DNA from: an uncultured Coriobacteriia bacterium
GTDB lineage: Bacteria > Actinomycetota > Coriobacteriia > Coriobacteriales > QAMH01
Direction: 5' to 3'
DNA length: 19,008 nucleotides
Assembly (NCBI GenBank): GCA_949283445.1
Contig: CASDTD010000239.1
Span: 1 to 19,008 of the forward strand
Position 1 is the first letter of the stretch. Each line of letters opens with the position of its first letter. Positions 5,877-13,930 of the stretch are shown in pieces. The notes under the pieces are model-generated. The model had not been told where the DNA came from. It saw only the letters and a list, made by a program, of their open reading frames with translations, and ran no database searches. The translations under genes and the position numbers were made by a program.

Positions 5877-7100
5877 TTATTCGGCTTCGACATACGTGAA
5901 CTCGTGCTTGCGCACACCCCAGACATACAGAACGATCATGACGACGATCGAGATTCCCATGATAACCGTCAGGCCGAAGATGAAGTTGACCCACGGCAAG
6001 GTGGCGACGACCGTGGCCAGCGAGGTCATGACGCTGTACGCGAAGTTGGCGATAGTCGATGCTGCGCCGACACGTTCGGGCGGCTGCTGCATCATGACGA
6101 CGTAAGACATGGGGCGCACGATGCCCTCCCCCAACGTGAAGGGCAGAAACGCAATGGTGAACAGCAGCGCGGACGCCGTCCCGAACAACGCGAGCAAAAC
6201 GAACGTGACGATGAACATCGCGAAGGAAAAGACGAGCGTCGCCTGGATGGTCCAGCGCTTCGACAGAAACATGTACACGTACGGCGCCAGCACCGTGGCA
6301 ACGCACGTGATGGCATAGCAGATGCTGTAGCCCAGGTAATCCATGTGGAAGAAATCGAGCAGGTCGTAGGATACCGTCGCAATCCACGCGAAGTACGGCA
6401 CGCCGGCAAAGCCCAAGATGAGCGCGAACGCCGTGAACATCTTGTCGGAAAGCAGGCCGCGCACATGGCCGAAGGTCTCCCCCAGCGACTGCACGACCGT
6501 TCCCTGGGTGCGGTGTTCTTCGGTGTATGTCTCGGATATGACAAACGAGAGCACCGTGCAGACCGCGCCCATCGCAGCCAGGCACCAGAACACGCCGCGC
6601 CAGTCGAAAAGCACGATGAGAAACGAGCCCAGAAACGGCGCGAGCGCCGGGCCGATGATGATGAGCGACTGCACGAGCGTCATCGCGAGCTTGAGGTCCT
6701 TGCCCGAATAGGCATCGCGGATGAGCGCGGTTTGCACCGTCATCTCGAAGCCATAGGCGAACGCCTGCCCGATGCGGCAGGCGATGAGCACCCAGATGTT
6801 CGGGGCCAAAGCGCAGCCCGCCGACGAGACGAGCAGCAGCGCGCAGGAAAACACGAGCAGCGGGCGGCGGCCGTACCGGTCAGATATAGGACCGGCCAAA
6901 ATGACCGCGAACGCCGAGCAGAAGAAAAACGCGAACATCGTGAGGTTGAGCAGCGCGGCCGTAACGCCGAGCTCGGCCTGCATGACGGGAAGCGCCGGCA
7001 CGTAGAGGTCGATGGGCATGAGCATGAGAATGCCGATGACGAGCACGCATGCCAAAAACGAACGCGGTCCCAAGCGCTTCTGTTCAACGAGTAATTTCAT
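5877..7100 (-). CDS. Bcr/CflA-type MFS exporter (12-helix, DHA1)
   Basis: 407 residues with about 12 hydrophobic segments. Helix 1 has the DHA1 pattern MLMPIDLYVPALPVMQAEL. Motif A after helix 2 reads GPISDRYGRRPLLV, and helix 5 has the antiporter motif C-like GPALAPFLGSFL. This combination is characteristic of the Bcr/CflA drug-resistance group. The start is ATG 7100 with GAGGT 11-12 nt upstream. It lies 46 bp after the isochorismatase-like gene and 28 bp before cysK on the same strand, so it is the middle gene of a likely three-gene operon. Some members of this group, Escherichia coli Bcr among them, are reported to export cysteine. With cysK next door, export of cysteine or a thiol conjugate is a reasonable inference, but a drug or dipeptide substrate is equally compatible with the sequence. 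Confidence 0.92.
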   Translation of the reverse strand: MKLLVEQKRLGPRSFLACVLVIGILMLMPIDLYVPALPVMQAELGVTAALLNLTMFAFFFCSAFAVILAGPISDRYGRRPLLVFSCALLLVSSAGCALAPNIWVLIACRIGQAFAYGFEMTVQTALIRDAYSGKDLKLAMTLVQSLIIIGPALAPFLGSFLIVLFDWRGVFWCLAAMGAVCTVLSFVISETYTEEHRTQGTVVQSLGETFGHVRGLLSDKMFTAFALILGFAGVPYFAWIATVSYDLLDFFHMDYLGYSICYAITCVATVLAPYVYMFLSKRWTIQATLVFSFAMFIVTFVLLALFGTASALLFTIAFLPFTLGEGIVRPMSYVVMMQQPPERVGAASTIANFAYSVMTSLATVVATLPWVNFIFGLTVIMGISIVVMIVLYVWGVRKHEFTYVEAE

Positions 7101-7146
7101 GAGCTGCGATTACCTCTTTTTTTGAAACCGAAATACTGCGGTTATG

Positions 7147-7743
7147 CTACGCAAGATAGGACGAGAGAACGTGTTCCGTGCTGACCACGCGCGTGTCGTA
7201 GCAGGTACTGTAATACTCGAGCGCCCCTTCCTGCGTTCCCACGAGGAAGGTCCAGACCGCATCATGGGGCACGATGCTTCTGTAGCCGCGGAAATACGCC
7301 CCGGCAAGGGTCTGCAACACGCAGATATTCGCGTCAGCACCGACGGCGATGAGCGTGTCGATGCCCAGCTCGCGCAACGTGAGGTCGAGATCCGTGCCGA
7401 AAAACGCGTCGTAGCGACGCTTGGGGATGACGATGTCGGTGCCGGTCAGCTCGAATTCGGCAAGTGGCTTGGAGCCCTCCGTGCCCGCGATGCCGTGCTC
7501 GCCCCACAGCTGCACCTCGCGGTCGTAGGCGGCCACGTGCGCATCGCAGGCGAAGATGACCGGCAGCCCTTTTTCGCGGGCGGCTTTCGCGATTGAAATG
7601 CAGTTTTGCGCCTGGGCCTCGAAGCCTTGCGGCAAGCCGGTGTCCCCGCCCAACACGTCGATGACGAGCACCGCCGTCTTCTCGGGGTCGAATTCGTCGC
7701 CCTGCTGCCAGAGCGTCTGCTGTGCCACGGGATTGTACGTCAT
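7147..7743 (-). CDS. Isochorismatase-superfamily hydrolase, nicotinamidase-like
   Basis: 198 residues, cytoplasmic. The catalytic triad of the cysteine-hydrolase fold is visible: Asp29 in AVLVIDVLGG, Lys108 in IVIPKRRYDAFFGTDLD, and Cys141 in GADANICVLQTLAGAYFRGY. Nicotinamidase-like features are Asp67-x-His69, a possible metal site, and WGEHGIAGTEG (80-90), which recalls the WPxHCxxGTxG signature with Gly where nicotinamidases have Cys. Deamidation of nicotinamide or a related small amide is plausible; isochorismate is unlikely because no siderophore genes are nearby. ATG 7743 is chosen because GGAGG (7750-7754) is 6 nt upstream; the ATG at 7749 touches that site. First gene of the probable operon with the Bcr/CflA exporter and cysK, divergent from malic enzyme. 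Confidence 0.9.
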   Translation of the reverse strand: MTYNPVAQQTLWQQGDEFDPEKTAVLVIDVLGGDTGLPQGFEAQAQNCISIAKAAREKGLPVIFACDAHVAAYDREVQLWGEHGIAGTEGSKPLAEFELTGTDIVIPKRRYDAFFGTDLDLTLRELGIDTLIAVGADANICVLQTLAGAYFRGYRSIVPHDAVWTFLVGTQEGALEYYSTCYDTRVVSTEHVLSSYLA

Positions 7744-7801
7744 GGCCATCCTCCAAAAACGAAGCACGAAAGCGCCGTGCATATCTGACGATGTGAATGG
7801 C

Positions 7802-7807
7802 ATTGTA
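7802..7807 (-). promoter_or_regulatory. Candidate -10 for the hydrolase-exporter-cysK operon
   Basis: Minus strand TACAAT followed by G, about 59 bp upstream of ATG 7743. No convincing -35 at 16-18 bp. Confidence 0.45.
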
Positions 7808-7898
7808 GCCCAGATACACCGCCTGCTTTCGTTACGCTTCCGTGTTGCCGCATGCGCAAGACGCCGAAAGGTCTCGAACTCTTGTCACAGCAGACTCG

Positions 7899-7904
7899 TA
7901 TAAT
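7899..7904 (+). promoter_or_regulatory. Candidate -10 for malic enzyme
   Basis: Perfect TATAAT followed by GG, 49 bp before ATG 7954. A TTGTCA at 7882-7887 looks like a -35 but is only 11 bp away, too close for a standard promoter. The likely leader of about 43 nt contains AAGGGAG (7937-7943) as ribosome binding site. Confidence 0.6.
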
Positions 7905-7953
7905 GGCTAGCTGAATCAACACCGACTTCTACCAACAAGGGAGCACGTCTCAC

Positions 7954-9147
7954 ATGAACTTCAACGAAGAGGCACTCAAACTGCACGCCGAAAACCACGG
8001 CAAGCTCGTGGTCGACTTCAACTGCACCATCGAAGACGCCGACGATCTGTCGGTTGCCTATACCCCCGGTGTCGCCGCGCCTTGCCGTGAAATCCACGCG
8101 CACCCCGAAGACGCCTACACCTACACCATCAAGTCTCACACCATCGCCGTCGTCTCCAACGGCACCGCCGTGCTGGGGCTGGGCGACATCGGCCCCGAAG
8201 CCGCAATGCCCGTCATGGAGGGCAAAAGCGCGTTGTTCAAGCGCTTCGGCGGCGTGGACGCCTTCCCCATTTGCATCGACGCGAAAACCCCCGAAAAGGT
8301 CATCGCGGCGGTGAAGGCCATCGCCCCCACCTTCGGCGGCATCAACCTCGAATACATCAAGTCCCCCGACTGCTACACCATCGAAGCCGAGCTCGAACGC
8401 GACCTGGATATCCCCGTCTTCCACGACGACCAGCACGGCACCGCCATCGTCGTCACCGCCGCGCTCATCAACGCGCTGAAGGTCGTCGGCAAAGACATCG
8501 CCGACGTGAAGGTCGTCTTGAACGGCGCGGGTGCCGCGGGCACGGCCATCCTGAAGATGCTGCTGGCCGCCGGGGCGAAAAACGTCATCGGCGTGGACAG
8601 CAAGGGCGCATTGTACCGCGGGCGCGAGGGCATGAACCCCTTCAAAGTTGAGCTCGCCGAGCTCACCAACCCCGAAAACGAGTCCGGCACGCTGGCCGAC
8701 GTCATCGCCGGCGCAGACGCGTTCATCGGCACTTCGGTAGCCGGTGCCCTCACGGCCGACATGGTGCGCTCCATGGCAGACGCCCCCATCGTGTTCGCGA
8801 TGGCCAACCCCGTGCCGGAAATCATGTACGACGAGGCCATTGAGGCAGGCGCCGCCGTCATGGCGACGGGCAGAAGCGACATGCCCAACCAGGTCAACAA
8901 CCTGCTCGCCTTCCCCGGCATCTTCGCGGGCGCGCTGGACGTTCAGGCGCGCGACATCAACACAGAGATGAAGCTCGCCGCAGCACGTGCCATCGCGGGT
9001 CTGGTGACCGACGAAGAGCGCAGCGCGGAATACATCATCCCCTCGGCGCTGGAAAGCCGTGTCGTGACCGCCGTGCGCCACGCCGTCGCGCAGGCCGCCA
9101 TCGACACGAACATCGCACGCAAGCCCGAGGGCATCGTGACGGACTAA
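7954..9147 (+). CDS. Malic enzyme (oxidative decarboxylating malate dehydrogenase, probably NAD-dependent)
   Basis: Converts malate to pyruvate and CO2 with reduction of NAD(P), in the cytoplasm. The 397 residues match the short bacterial class, without a phosphotransacetylase domain. Visible motifs: SVAYTPGVAAPCREI with catalytic Tyr36, the Lys91 region EGKSALFKRFGGVDAFPI, the metal-site motif FHDDQHGTA at 156-163, and the Rossmann loop GAGAAG at 191-196. The second beta strand ends NVIGVDSKG; the Asp there suggests NAD rather than NADP, which is inference. C-terminal MANPVPEI and ATGRSDMPNQVNNLLAFPG are also family signatures. The next gene starts 10 bp after its stop and its ribosome site overlaps the stop codon, so the two form one unit. 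Confidence 0.95.
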   Translation: MNFNEEALKLHAENHGKLVVDFNCTIEDADDLSVAYTPGVAAPCREIHAHPEDAYTYTIKSHTIAVVSNGTAVLGLGDIGPEAAMPVMEGKSALFKRFGGVDAFPICIDAKTPEKVIAAVKAIAPTFGGINLEYIKSPDCYTIEAELERDLDIPVFHDDQHGTAIVVTAALINALKVVGKDIADVKVVLNGAGAAGTAILKMLLAAGAKNVIGVDSKGALYRGREGMNPFKVELAELTNPENESGTLADVIAGADAFIGTSVAGALTADMVRSMADAPIVFAMANPVPEIMYDEAIEAGAAVMATGRSDMPNQVNNLLAFPGIFAGALDVQARDINTEMKLAAARAIAGLVTDEERSAEYIIPSALESRVVTAVRHAVAQAAIDTNIARKPEGIVTD

Positions 9148-9157
9148 GGCCTGCTGC

Positions 9158-9946
9158 ATGCCCCGCCTGAGCTTGCACGTGCTCGCCAGCAGCTCCGCCG
9201 GCAACTGCTCGGTCGTCGTCGACAGCTTGACGGACACGGCCATCGTCATAGACGCCGGTATCTGCAAACGCGCCTTCCTCGACGGACTGAAAGCCTGTGG
9301 TGTCAGCCCCGAGCGCATCGCTGCCGTGCTCGTCACGCACGACCATTCCGACCACGTGAAGGGGCTGGGCGTATGCCTACGCGGCATGGAGCGCCTGGGC
9401 GTCCGCCCTCCCGTGTTCGTCGAGGCGCCCGTGCGCAGCGGTTGCAAGGCCGTGCGCGAGCTGGACGGCGCGCATCATATGGAAACGCTGGAGCGCACCG
9501 GGGTGCTTGACGTCGGCGGCCTGCGCGTCACGCCATTCCCCACGAGCCATGACGCGCTTTCCAGCTGCGGCTTTCGCGTCGAAGCAGGCAACGAGGCACT
9601 CGGGTTCATGACCGACACGGGCTATGCCACGCCCGAAAGCCTCGAGGCGCTGCAGGGCTGCAGGCTGCTTGCACTCGAAGCCAATCACGATGCGCAGATG
9701 CTGCAGACAGGCCCCTACCCCCACACGCTCAAGCAGCGCGTCGCCAGCAGCGAAGGGCACCTCTCCAACGAACAGGCAGCCTCCGTCTTGCACGAGCTTT
9801 CCTGGAGTGGCCTTGCGCACGTCGTCGCCATGCACTTGTCCGAGGAAAACAACACCCCGGCACTCGCGCAGCTCGCCCTTATGGCCAGCGCGCCTGCAAC
9901 CGATGTCATCTGCGCGCGCCCACGCAGCGCCGTGAGCGTGAGCTAA
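9158..9946 (+). CDS. YycJ/WalJ-type metallo-beta-lactamase-fold hydrolase
   Basis: 262 residues. The N-terminus RLSLHVLASSSAGNCSVVV is the typical first strand pair of the YycJ group. The metal-binding motif THDHSDH gives His61, His63, Asp65 and His66; His131 (TSHDA), Asp153 (MTDTGY) and His226 (AMHLSEENN) complete the dinuclear site. LEANHD followed by YPHTLKQRV and GHLSNEQAA is the signature of the YycJ family, nuclease-like enzymes linked to DNA handling and, in Bacillus, to the WalRK operon. No WalRK genes are present here. AAGG at 9146-9149 overlaps the malic enzyme stop and is 8 nt before ATG 9158, so expression is probably coupled to that gene. A strong terminator follows at 10002. Confidence 0.93.
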   Translation: MPRLSLHVLASSSAGNCSVVVDSLTDTAIVIDAGICKRAFLDGLKACGVSPERIAAVLVTHDHSDHVKGLGVCLRGMERLGVRPPVFVEAPVRSGCKAVRELDGAHHMETLERTGVLDVGGLRVTPFPTSHDALSSCGFRVEAGNEALGFMTDTGYATPESLEALQGCRLLALEANHDAQMLQTGPYPHTLKQRVASSEGHLSNEQAASVLHELSWSGLAHVVAMHLSEENNTPALAQLALMASAPATDVICARPRSAVSVS

Positions 9947-10001
9947 GCCGTAACGCAGCCGCCCATCGCAAGACGCCCTTCCCATACAATCCCCCAAAAC
10001 G

Positions 10002-10036
10002 AACCATGCCGCAGGCACGAAGCCTGCGGCATGGTT
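10002..10036. terminator. Strong bidirectional intrinsic terminator
   Basis: ACCATGCCGCAGGC (10003-10016) pairs perfectly with GCCTGCGGCATGGT (10022-10035) around ACGAA; one more A-T pair extends it. It is flanked by TTTCTT on the right and, read on the minus strand, TTCGTTTT on the left. It lies between the convergent YycJ-like and AGCS symporter genes and can serve both. Confidence 0.88.
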
Positions 10037-10062
10037 TCTTCAACACGATGTCAGGCCGTCGC

Positions 10063-11610
10063 TTACGGCTTGGAAACGAGCTCCGTCCATTCGGCCGGGT
10101 CGTCGTCGGGCAGCTCCTTTTCCTCGCGCGGCGCCGCGTCATATGCACTGTCAAGCTCGTCATGCGTCATATGCCAGCATTCGCAGGCAGGCATGCCGGG
10201 AATGCTCTCCGCGACAAACACCGGGTCGAGTCCCTGCTTCTTCTGCTCCATGTAATCATCGAGCGCTTTCAAGGCCCACTTGCCCAACAGCAAGATGACC
10301 ACGATGTTGATGGTCGCCTGGAAGCCCATGAAGATATCGGCGAGGTTCCACGCCAGGGTAAGGTTGGAATTGGCGCCGATGTAGACCGCCACGCAGCAGA
10401 CGATACGGAAGATGTTGAACGCGACCTTGTTCTTCGTGATGAACTTGAAGTTGCTCTCGGCGTAGAAGTAGTTGCCAATCAGGCTCGTGAAGGCGAACGC
10501 GAAGATGGCCGCCGTCATGAAGTGCATGCCCCAGTCGCCGAAGCCGCTTTGCATGGCCGCCTGCGCCAACGGCATGTTGTCGAGCGCGACGCCGGCAGCG
10601 GCACCGCCCCAGGGAATCATGTCGACGTTGTTGATGACGAAGAACATGATCATCATCGCCGAGCACGAGCAGATGATAATGGTGTCGATGAAGACGGAGA
10701 AGGTCTGCACGAGGCCCTGCTTGACCGGGTGCGAGACGGATGCGGACGCCGCGGCGTTGGGCGCGGAGCCCATGCCGGCCTCGTTCGAGAACAAGCCGCG
10801 CTTGATGCCCTGGACGATCATTGAGCCGGCAAAACCGCCCACGATGGAGTGGAAGTTGAACGCCTCATGGAAGATCATGCCGAACACGGCGGGCAGGGCG
10901 GTGATGTTCATGCCGCACAGCACGAGGGCGAGCAGGATGTAGGCGCCTGCCATGACCGGCACGATGATCGAGGACAGATAGCTGATGATGCGCGTGCCGC
11001 CGAACAGGATGAGCCCCAAAATGACGGCGATGATGATGCCGAAGGCAACAGGTGCCAGGCTGCCGGAATAATTGGGGATGTAGGCCTCGAGCGACGAGCT
11101 CATGTTGTAGGTCTGCAGGCCGTTGAAGCCAATGGCGTAGCACAGAATCAACGCGACGGCGAAGATGTTGGCCCAAACCTTGGAGCCGAGCGCCTGCTTG
11201 ATGTAGTACGCAGGGCCGCCCCTGAAAGAGCCGTCCTTGCCGCGCACCTTCCAGATCTGCGCGAGCGTGGACTCGATGAAAGCCGAAGCAGCAGACACCG
11301 AAGCCATAACCCACATCCAGAACACGGCACCCGGGCCGCCGACGGCGATGGCCGTGGCCACGCCCGAAATGTTACCCGTGCCGACGCGCGAGGCGGTCGA
11401 GACCATCAGCGCCTGAAACGACGAGACGGCGCTCTTGCCGGGAACATGCTTTTTCTCGGTCAAATGCTTGACCATGTCGCGAAAGCCGCGGAACTGGATG
11501 AACTTGGTGCGAAAAGTGAAGTACAAGCCGCACGCGATGAGCAGGAACACCAGAAAGTACGTGTACATGTACGTGTCGATGGTGTTCGTGATGGAAACGA
11601 GCGTGTCCAT
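10063..11610 (-). CDS. Alanine/glycine:cation symporter (AGCS family)
   Basis: Imports small neutral amino acids with sodium or protons through the inner membrane. The 515 residues hold about eleven hydrophobic helices. Family marks include ASRVGTGNISGVATAIAVGGPGAVFWMW in two pieces (GTGNISGVATAIAVGGPG, then FWMW), the GSFRGGPAYYIKQALG loop, and RGLFSNEAGMGSAPNAAA in the middle. The C-terminus is an acidic cytoplasmic tail of about 45 residues (EEKELPDDDPAEW near the end). I take ATG 11610: a TTG four codons upstream coincides with the GAGGAGG ribosome site itself. No metabolic partner gene adjoins it; it is probably a single transcription unit with terminators on both sides. Confidence 0.95.
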   Translation of the reverse strand: MDTLVSITNTIDTYMYTYFLVFLLIACGLYFTFRTKFIQFRGFRDMVKHLTEKKHVPGKSAVSSFQALMVSTASRVGTGNISGVATAIAVGGPGAVFWMWVMASVSAASAFIESTLAQIWKVRGKDGSFRGGPAYYIKQALGSKVWANIFAVALILCYAIGFNGLQTYNMSSSLEAYIPNYSGSLAPVAFGIIIAVILGLILFGGTRIISYLSSIIVPVMAGAYILLALVLCGMNITALPAVFGMIFHEAFNFHSIVGGFAGSMIVQGIKRGLFSNEAGMGSAPNAAASASVSHPVKQGLVQTFSVFIDTIIICSCSAMMIMFFVINNVDMIPWGGAAAGVALDNMPLAQAAMQSGFGDWGMHFMTAAIFAFAFTSLIGNYFYAESNFKFITKNKVAFNIFRIVCCVAVYIGANSNLTLAWNLADIFMGFQATINIVVILLLGKWALKALDDYMEQKKQGLDPVFVAESIPGMPACECWHMTHDELDSAYDAAPREEKELPDDDPAEWTELVSKP

Positions 11611-11729
11611 GATCCTCCTCAAACCTCATGGATGCGCCGGTTGGGCGCAGGTGTCGCGGCATATTGTGCACGCCCTCAACTCCTCTAGAAGGCATGGCCG
11701 CGAACGTGAAATGGAATTTTGCGCCCGCT

Positions 11730-11735
11730 ATTCTA
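11730..11735 (-). promoter_or_regulatory. Candidate -10 for the AGCS symporter
   Basis: Minus strand TAGAAT in the only AT-rich stretch (about 11710-11762) of the 268-bp gap. It lies about 120 bp upstream of ATG 11610. The -35 is unclear, so confidence is low. Confidence 0.3.
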
Positions 11736-11814
11736 CTTCAATATTTCGTTTCGTGCAGCATCTCCTTCAGCGTGCGCTTATTGGTGCAGCATATGCCGCG
11801 CAAAGAAACGCAGA

Positions 11815-11853
11815 ATGGCCCGGGAAGAGGAGCATCTCCTCTTCCCGGGCCAT
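11815..11853 (-). terminator. Intrinsic terminator of fhs with an 18-bp perfect stem
   Basis: ATGGCCCGGGAAGAGGAG (11815-11832) is exactly complementary to 11836-11853, leaving a 3-nt loop. On the minus strand it starts 25 nt after the fhs stop and is followed by T-rich TTCTGCGTTTCTTTG. No plus-strand gene needs it, so it belongs to fhs. Confidence 0.87.
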
Positions 11854-11878
11854 CTCAGCAATAATCCGCGTGCAGTTT

Positions 11879-13549
11879 CTAGAACAGCCCCGTGATCTTA
11901 CCGTTTTCGTCGACGTCGATCTTCTCGGCGCTCGGGCGCTTGGGAAGGCCCGGCATGGTCAGGATGCTTCCCGTGAGCGCGACGATGAAGCCCGCACCAG
12001 CGGAAACGGTGAGCTCGCGCACCGTGACCGTGAAACCTTCCGGCGCCCCGAGCAGCGTCTGGTTGTCAGAGAAGCTGTACTGGGTCTTGGCCACGCAAAT
12101 GGGCATATCGGCAAAGCCGAGCTCCGTCAGGCGCGCCGCCTGCTGACGGGCTGCCGGCGTGAGCTCGACGCCATCGGCGTGGTAGATGCGCCGCGCAATT
12201 GCGTCCAGCTTGTCCTCGATGGAGCCTTCGAGCGGATAGGCGTACTCGAATTCGCCGCCCTGCTCGCACAGGCGCACGACTTCCTCTGCCAGCGCAACCC
12301 CGCCTTCGCCGCCTTTCGCCCACACCTCCGAAAGCGCCACGTTGACGCCCAGCGCACGGCACTTCTCTTCGACGAGGGAAAGCTCGGCTTTCGTGTCGGT
12401 GGGAAACGCGTTGATGGCCACGACGCAGGGAAGCTTGTAAACCTGCGTGATGTTCTCCACATGACGCAGCAAGTTGGGAAGCCCCGCCTCGAGCGCCTCG
12501 AGGTTTTCCTCGTTGAGGTCTGCCAGCGCCACGCCGCCGTGGTGCTTGAGCGCGCGCACCGTGGCCACGACGACCACGGCGTCGGGCACGAGGCCGGCCA
12601 AACGGCACTTGATGTCGAGGAACTTCTCCGCACCCAAATCGGCGCCGAAACCGGCTTCCGTGATGGCGTAATCGCCGTACTTCATGGCAAGACGCGTGGC
12701 CATGACGGAATTGCAGCCATGCGCGATGTTCGCGAACGGGCCGCCGTGAATGAACGCGGGCGTGCCCTCGAGCGTCTGCACGAGGTTCGGCTTCAGGGCG
12801 TCTTTGAGCAGCGCGGCCATGGCGCCTTCCGCCTTGAGGTCATGTGCCGTGACGGGCTTGCCGTCGTAGGTGTAGCCCACGATGATGCACGCGAGACGCT
12901 CTTTGAGGTCGGTGATAGACGTGGCCAGGCAGAAGATAGCCATGATTTCGGAGGCGACGGTAATCTGGAACCCGTCCTCGCGCGGCACGCCTTGCTTGGC
13001 ACCGCCCAGGCCGTCCACGATATGGCGCAGCTGGCGGTCGTTCATGTCCACCGCGCGCTTCCAGGTAATCTGTTTGGGGTCGATGCCCAGCTCGTTTCCC
13101 TGCTGGATATGGTTGTCGAGCATGGCAGCCAGCAGGTTGTTGGCCGCGCCGATGGCGTGGAAGTCCCCCGTGAAATGCAGGTTGATATCTTCCATGGGAA
13201 CGACCTGCGCCCAGCCGCCGCCTGCGGCACCGCCCTTGATGCCGAAGACCGGGCCCAGAGAAGGCTCGCGCAGGGCGACGACGGCGTTTTTGCCGATCTG
13301 GCGCAGCCCGTCGGCAAGACCCACCGTCGTGGTGGTTTTGCCCTCGCCAGCCGGCGTGGGATTGATAGCGGTGACCAGCACGAGCTTGCCCGGCGTGCTC
13401 TCCTGTTTCAAAACGTTGTAGTCGATTTTCGCCTTGTACTTGCCGTACAGCTCCAGGTCGTCTTCGCCCACACCAATGGAGGCCGCGACCTCGGTGATGG
13501 GCTTCGGCTCGACAGATTGCGCGATTTCGATATCAGACAGCATGCACAT
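11879..13549 (-). CDS. fhs: Formate-tetrahydrofolate ligase
   Basis: ATP-dependent formation of 10-formyl-tetrahydrofolate from formate, feeding purine and one-carbon metabolism, in the cytoplasm. The 556 residues equal the bacterial monofunctional enzyme. Visible: the nucleotide-binding [14 protein letters not shown] (65-78), [28 protein letters not shown], the second signature [12 protein letters not shown] (from residue 328), [23 protein letters not shown], and a C-terminal [15 protein letters not shown]. The start is ATG 13549, two codons before another ATG at 13543; AAAGG precedes both at 4 and 10 nt, so which is used is open. Neighbouring folate genes (folD, fchA) and Wood-Ljungdahl genes are absent, so fhs works here as a separate transcription unit with its own terminator. 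Confidence 0.97.
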   Translation of the reverse strand: MCMLSDIEIAQSVEPKPITEVAASIGVGEDDLELYGKYKAKIDYNVLKQESTPGKLVLVTAINPTPAGEGKTTTTVGLADGLRQIGKNAVVALREPSLGPVFGIKGGAAGGGWAQVVPMEDINLHFTGDFHAIGAANNLLAAMLDNHIQQGNELGIDPKQITWKRAVDMNDRQLRHIVDGLGGAKQGVPREDGFQITVASEIMAIFCLATSITDLKERLACIIVGYTYDGKPVTAHDLKAEGAMAALLKDALKPNLVQTLEGTPAFIHGGPFANIAHGCNSVMATRLAMKYGDYAITEAGFGADLGAEKFLDIKCRLAGLVPDAVVVVATVRALKHHGGVALADLNEENLEALEAGLPNLLRHVENITQVYKLPCVVAINAFPTDTKAELSLVEEKCRALGVNVALSEVWAKGGEGGVALAEEVVRLCEQGGEFEYAYPLEGSIEDKLDAIARRIYHADGVELTPAARQQAARLTELGFADMPICVAKTQYSFSDNQTLLGAPEGFTVTVRELTVSAGAGFIVALTGSILTMPGLPKRPSAEKIDVDENGKITGLF

Positions 13550-13616
13550 ACGACCTTTCTGTTGCGTGGCTAATCGAATATGCCGGTGCGAACGGACAGC
13601 ACTGCGGCGTCATCTC

Positions 13617-13622
13617 ATTCTA
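13617..13622 (-). promoter_or_regulatory. Candidate -10 for fhs
   Basis: Minus strand TAGAAT followed by G, about 68 bp upstream of ATG 13549. No recognisable -35. Confidence 0.4.
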
Positions 13623-13782
13623 CTTGCCCGCCCCCGCACGCACACCCCACGAATCGGGCATATGGTCATACGGCGCATGCGTACATACGACAAGCTGCGT
13701 AAAAGCTCCGAAGTTGCGCAGAGGCGCCTGCGCGGCAGGCTACCACGCCCCTCTTGCCCGCCAAACAATGAATCTGCTGTTT

Positions 13783-13811
13783 CGCGCTTAAATCGCCCCT
13801 GATTAAGCGCG
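13783..13811. repeat. Perfect 9-bp inverted repeat, possible operator
   Basis: CGCGCTTAA (13783-13791) and TTAAGCGCG (13803-13811) are separated by 11 bp. The spacing puts arm centres about two helical turns apart, as for a dimeric regulator. As RNA it would be a hairpin with an 11-nt loop, followed by GTTTCTG, so a weak terminator is the alternative reading. Confidence 0.45.
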
Positions 13812-13883
13812 TTTCTGCAGACTATTCGTCAGCGCAAGCGGAAAGGGAAGACGGAGGCAGGCGAAGATGCAGCCTGTATCGTC

Positions 13884-13889
13884 TAGAAT
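13884..13889 (+). promoter_or_regulatory. Candidate -10 for the YgiQ-family gene
   Basis: TAGAAT followed by G, 41 bp before ATG 13931. The -35 position is not consensus-like. Confidence 0.4.
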
Positions 13890-13930
13890 GCGAGCGAGAA
13901 GATGTACGAGACACGAGAAGACACGAGGCT

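Larger units (their letters stand above)
13550..13930. other. 381-bp divergent intergenic region between fhs and the YgiQ-family gene
   Basis: No credible coding frame is seen. It contains -10-like boxes for both directions (13617-13622 minus, 13884-13889 plus), an inverted repeat GCGCAG/CTGCGC at 13716-13733, and a longer one at 13783-13811. It is the longest noncoding stretch in the window and may hold regulatory sites for fhs. I see no folate riboswitch that I can defend. Confidence 0.55.

Noticed and set aside
5520..7094. 524-codon open frame opposite cysK and the Bcr/CflA gene
   Set aside because: Spans two genes in antisense and encodes a His/Arg/Glu-rich low-complexity product; no ribosome site.
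7101..7146. Hairpin AACCG/CGGTT with T-run between the hydrolase and exporter genes
   Set aside because: The T-run is on the wrong side for the minus-strand transcript and the stem is 5 bp, so it is not a terminator splitting the operon.
7882..7887. TTGTCA as the -35 for malic enzyme
   Set aside because: Only 11 bp from TATAAT; a working spacer is about 16-18 bp.
7885..9447. Long open frame antisense to malic enzyme
   Set aside because: Arises from high GC3 of the real gene; its protein is Gly/Val/His-rich low complexity with no motifs.
11435..13573. 712-codon open frame opposite fhs
   Set aside because: Antisense shadow of a fully conserved fhs; composition (Arg/His/Glu-rich) is that of a complementary frame.
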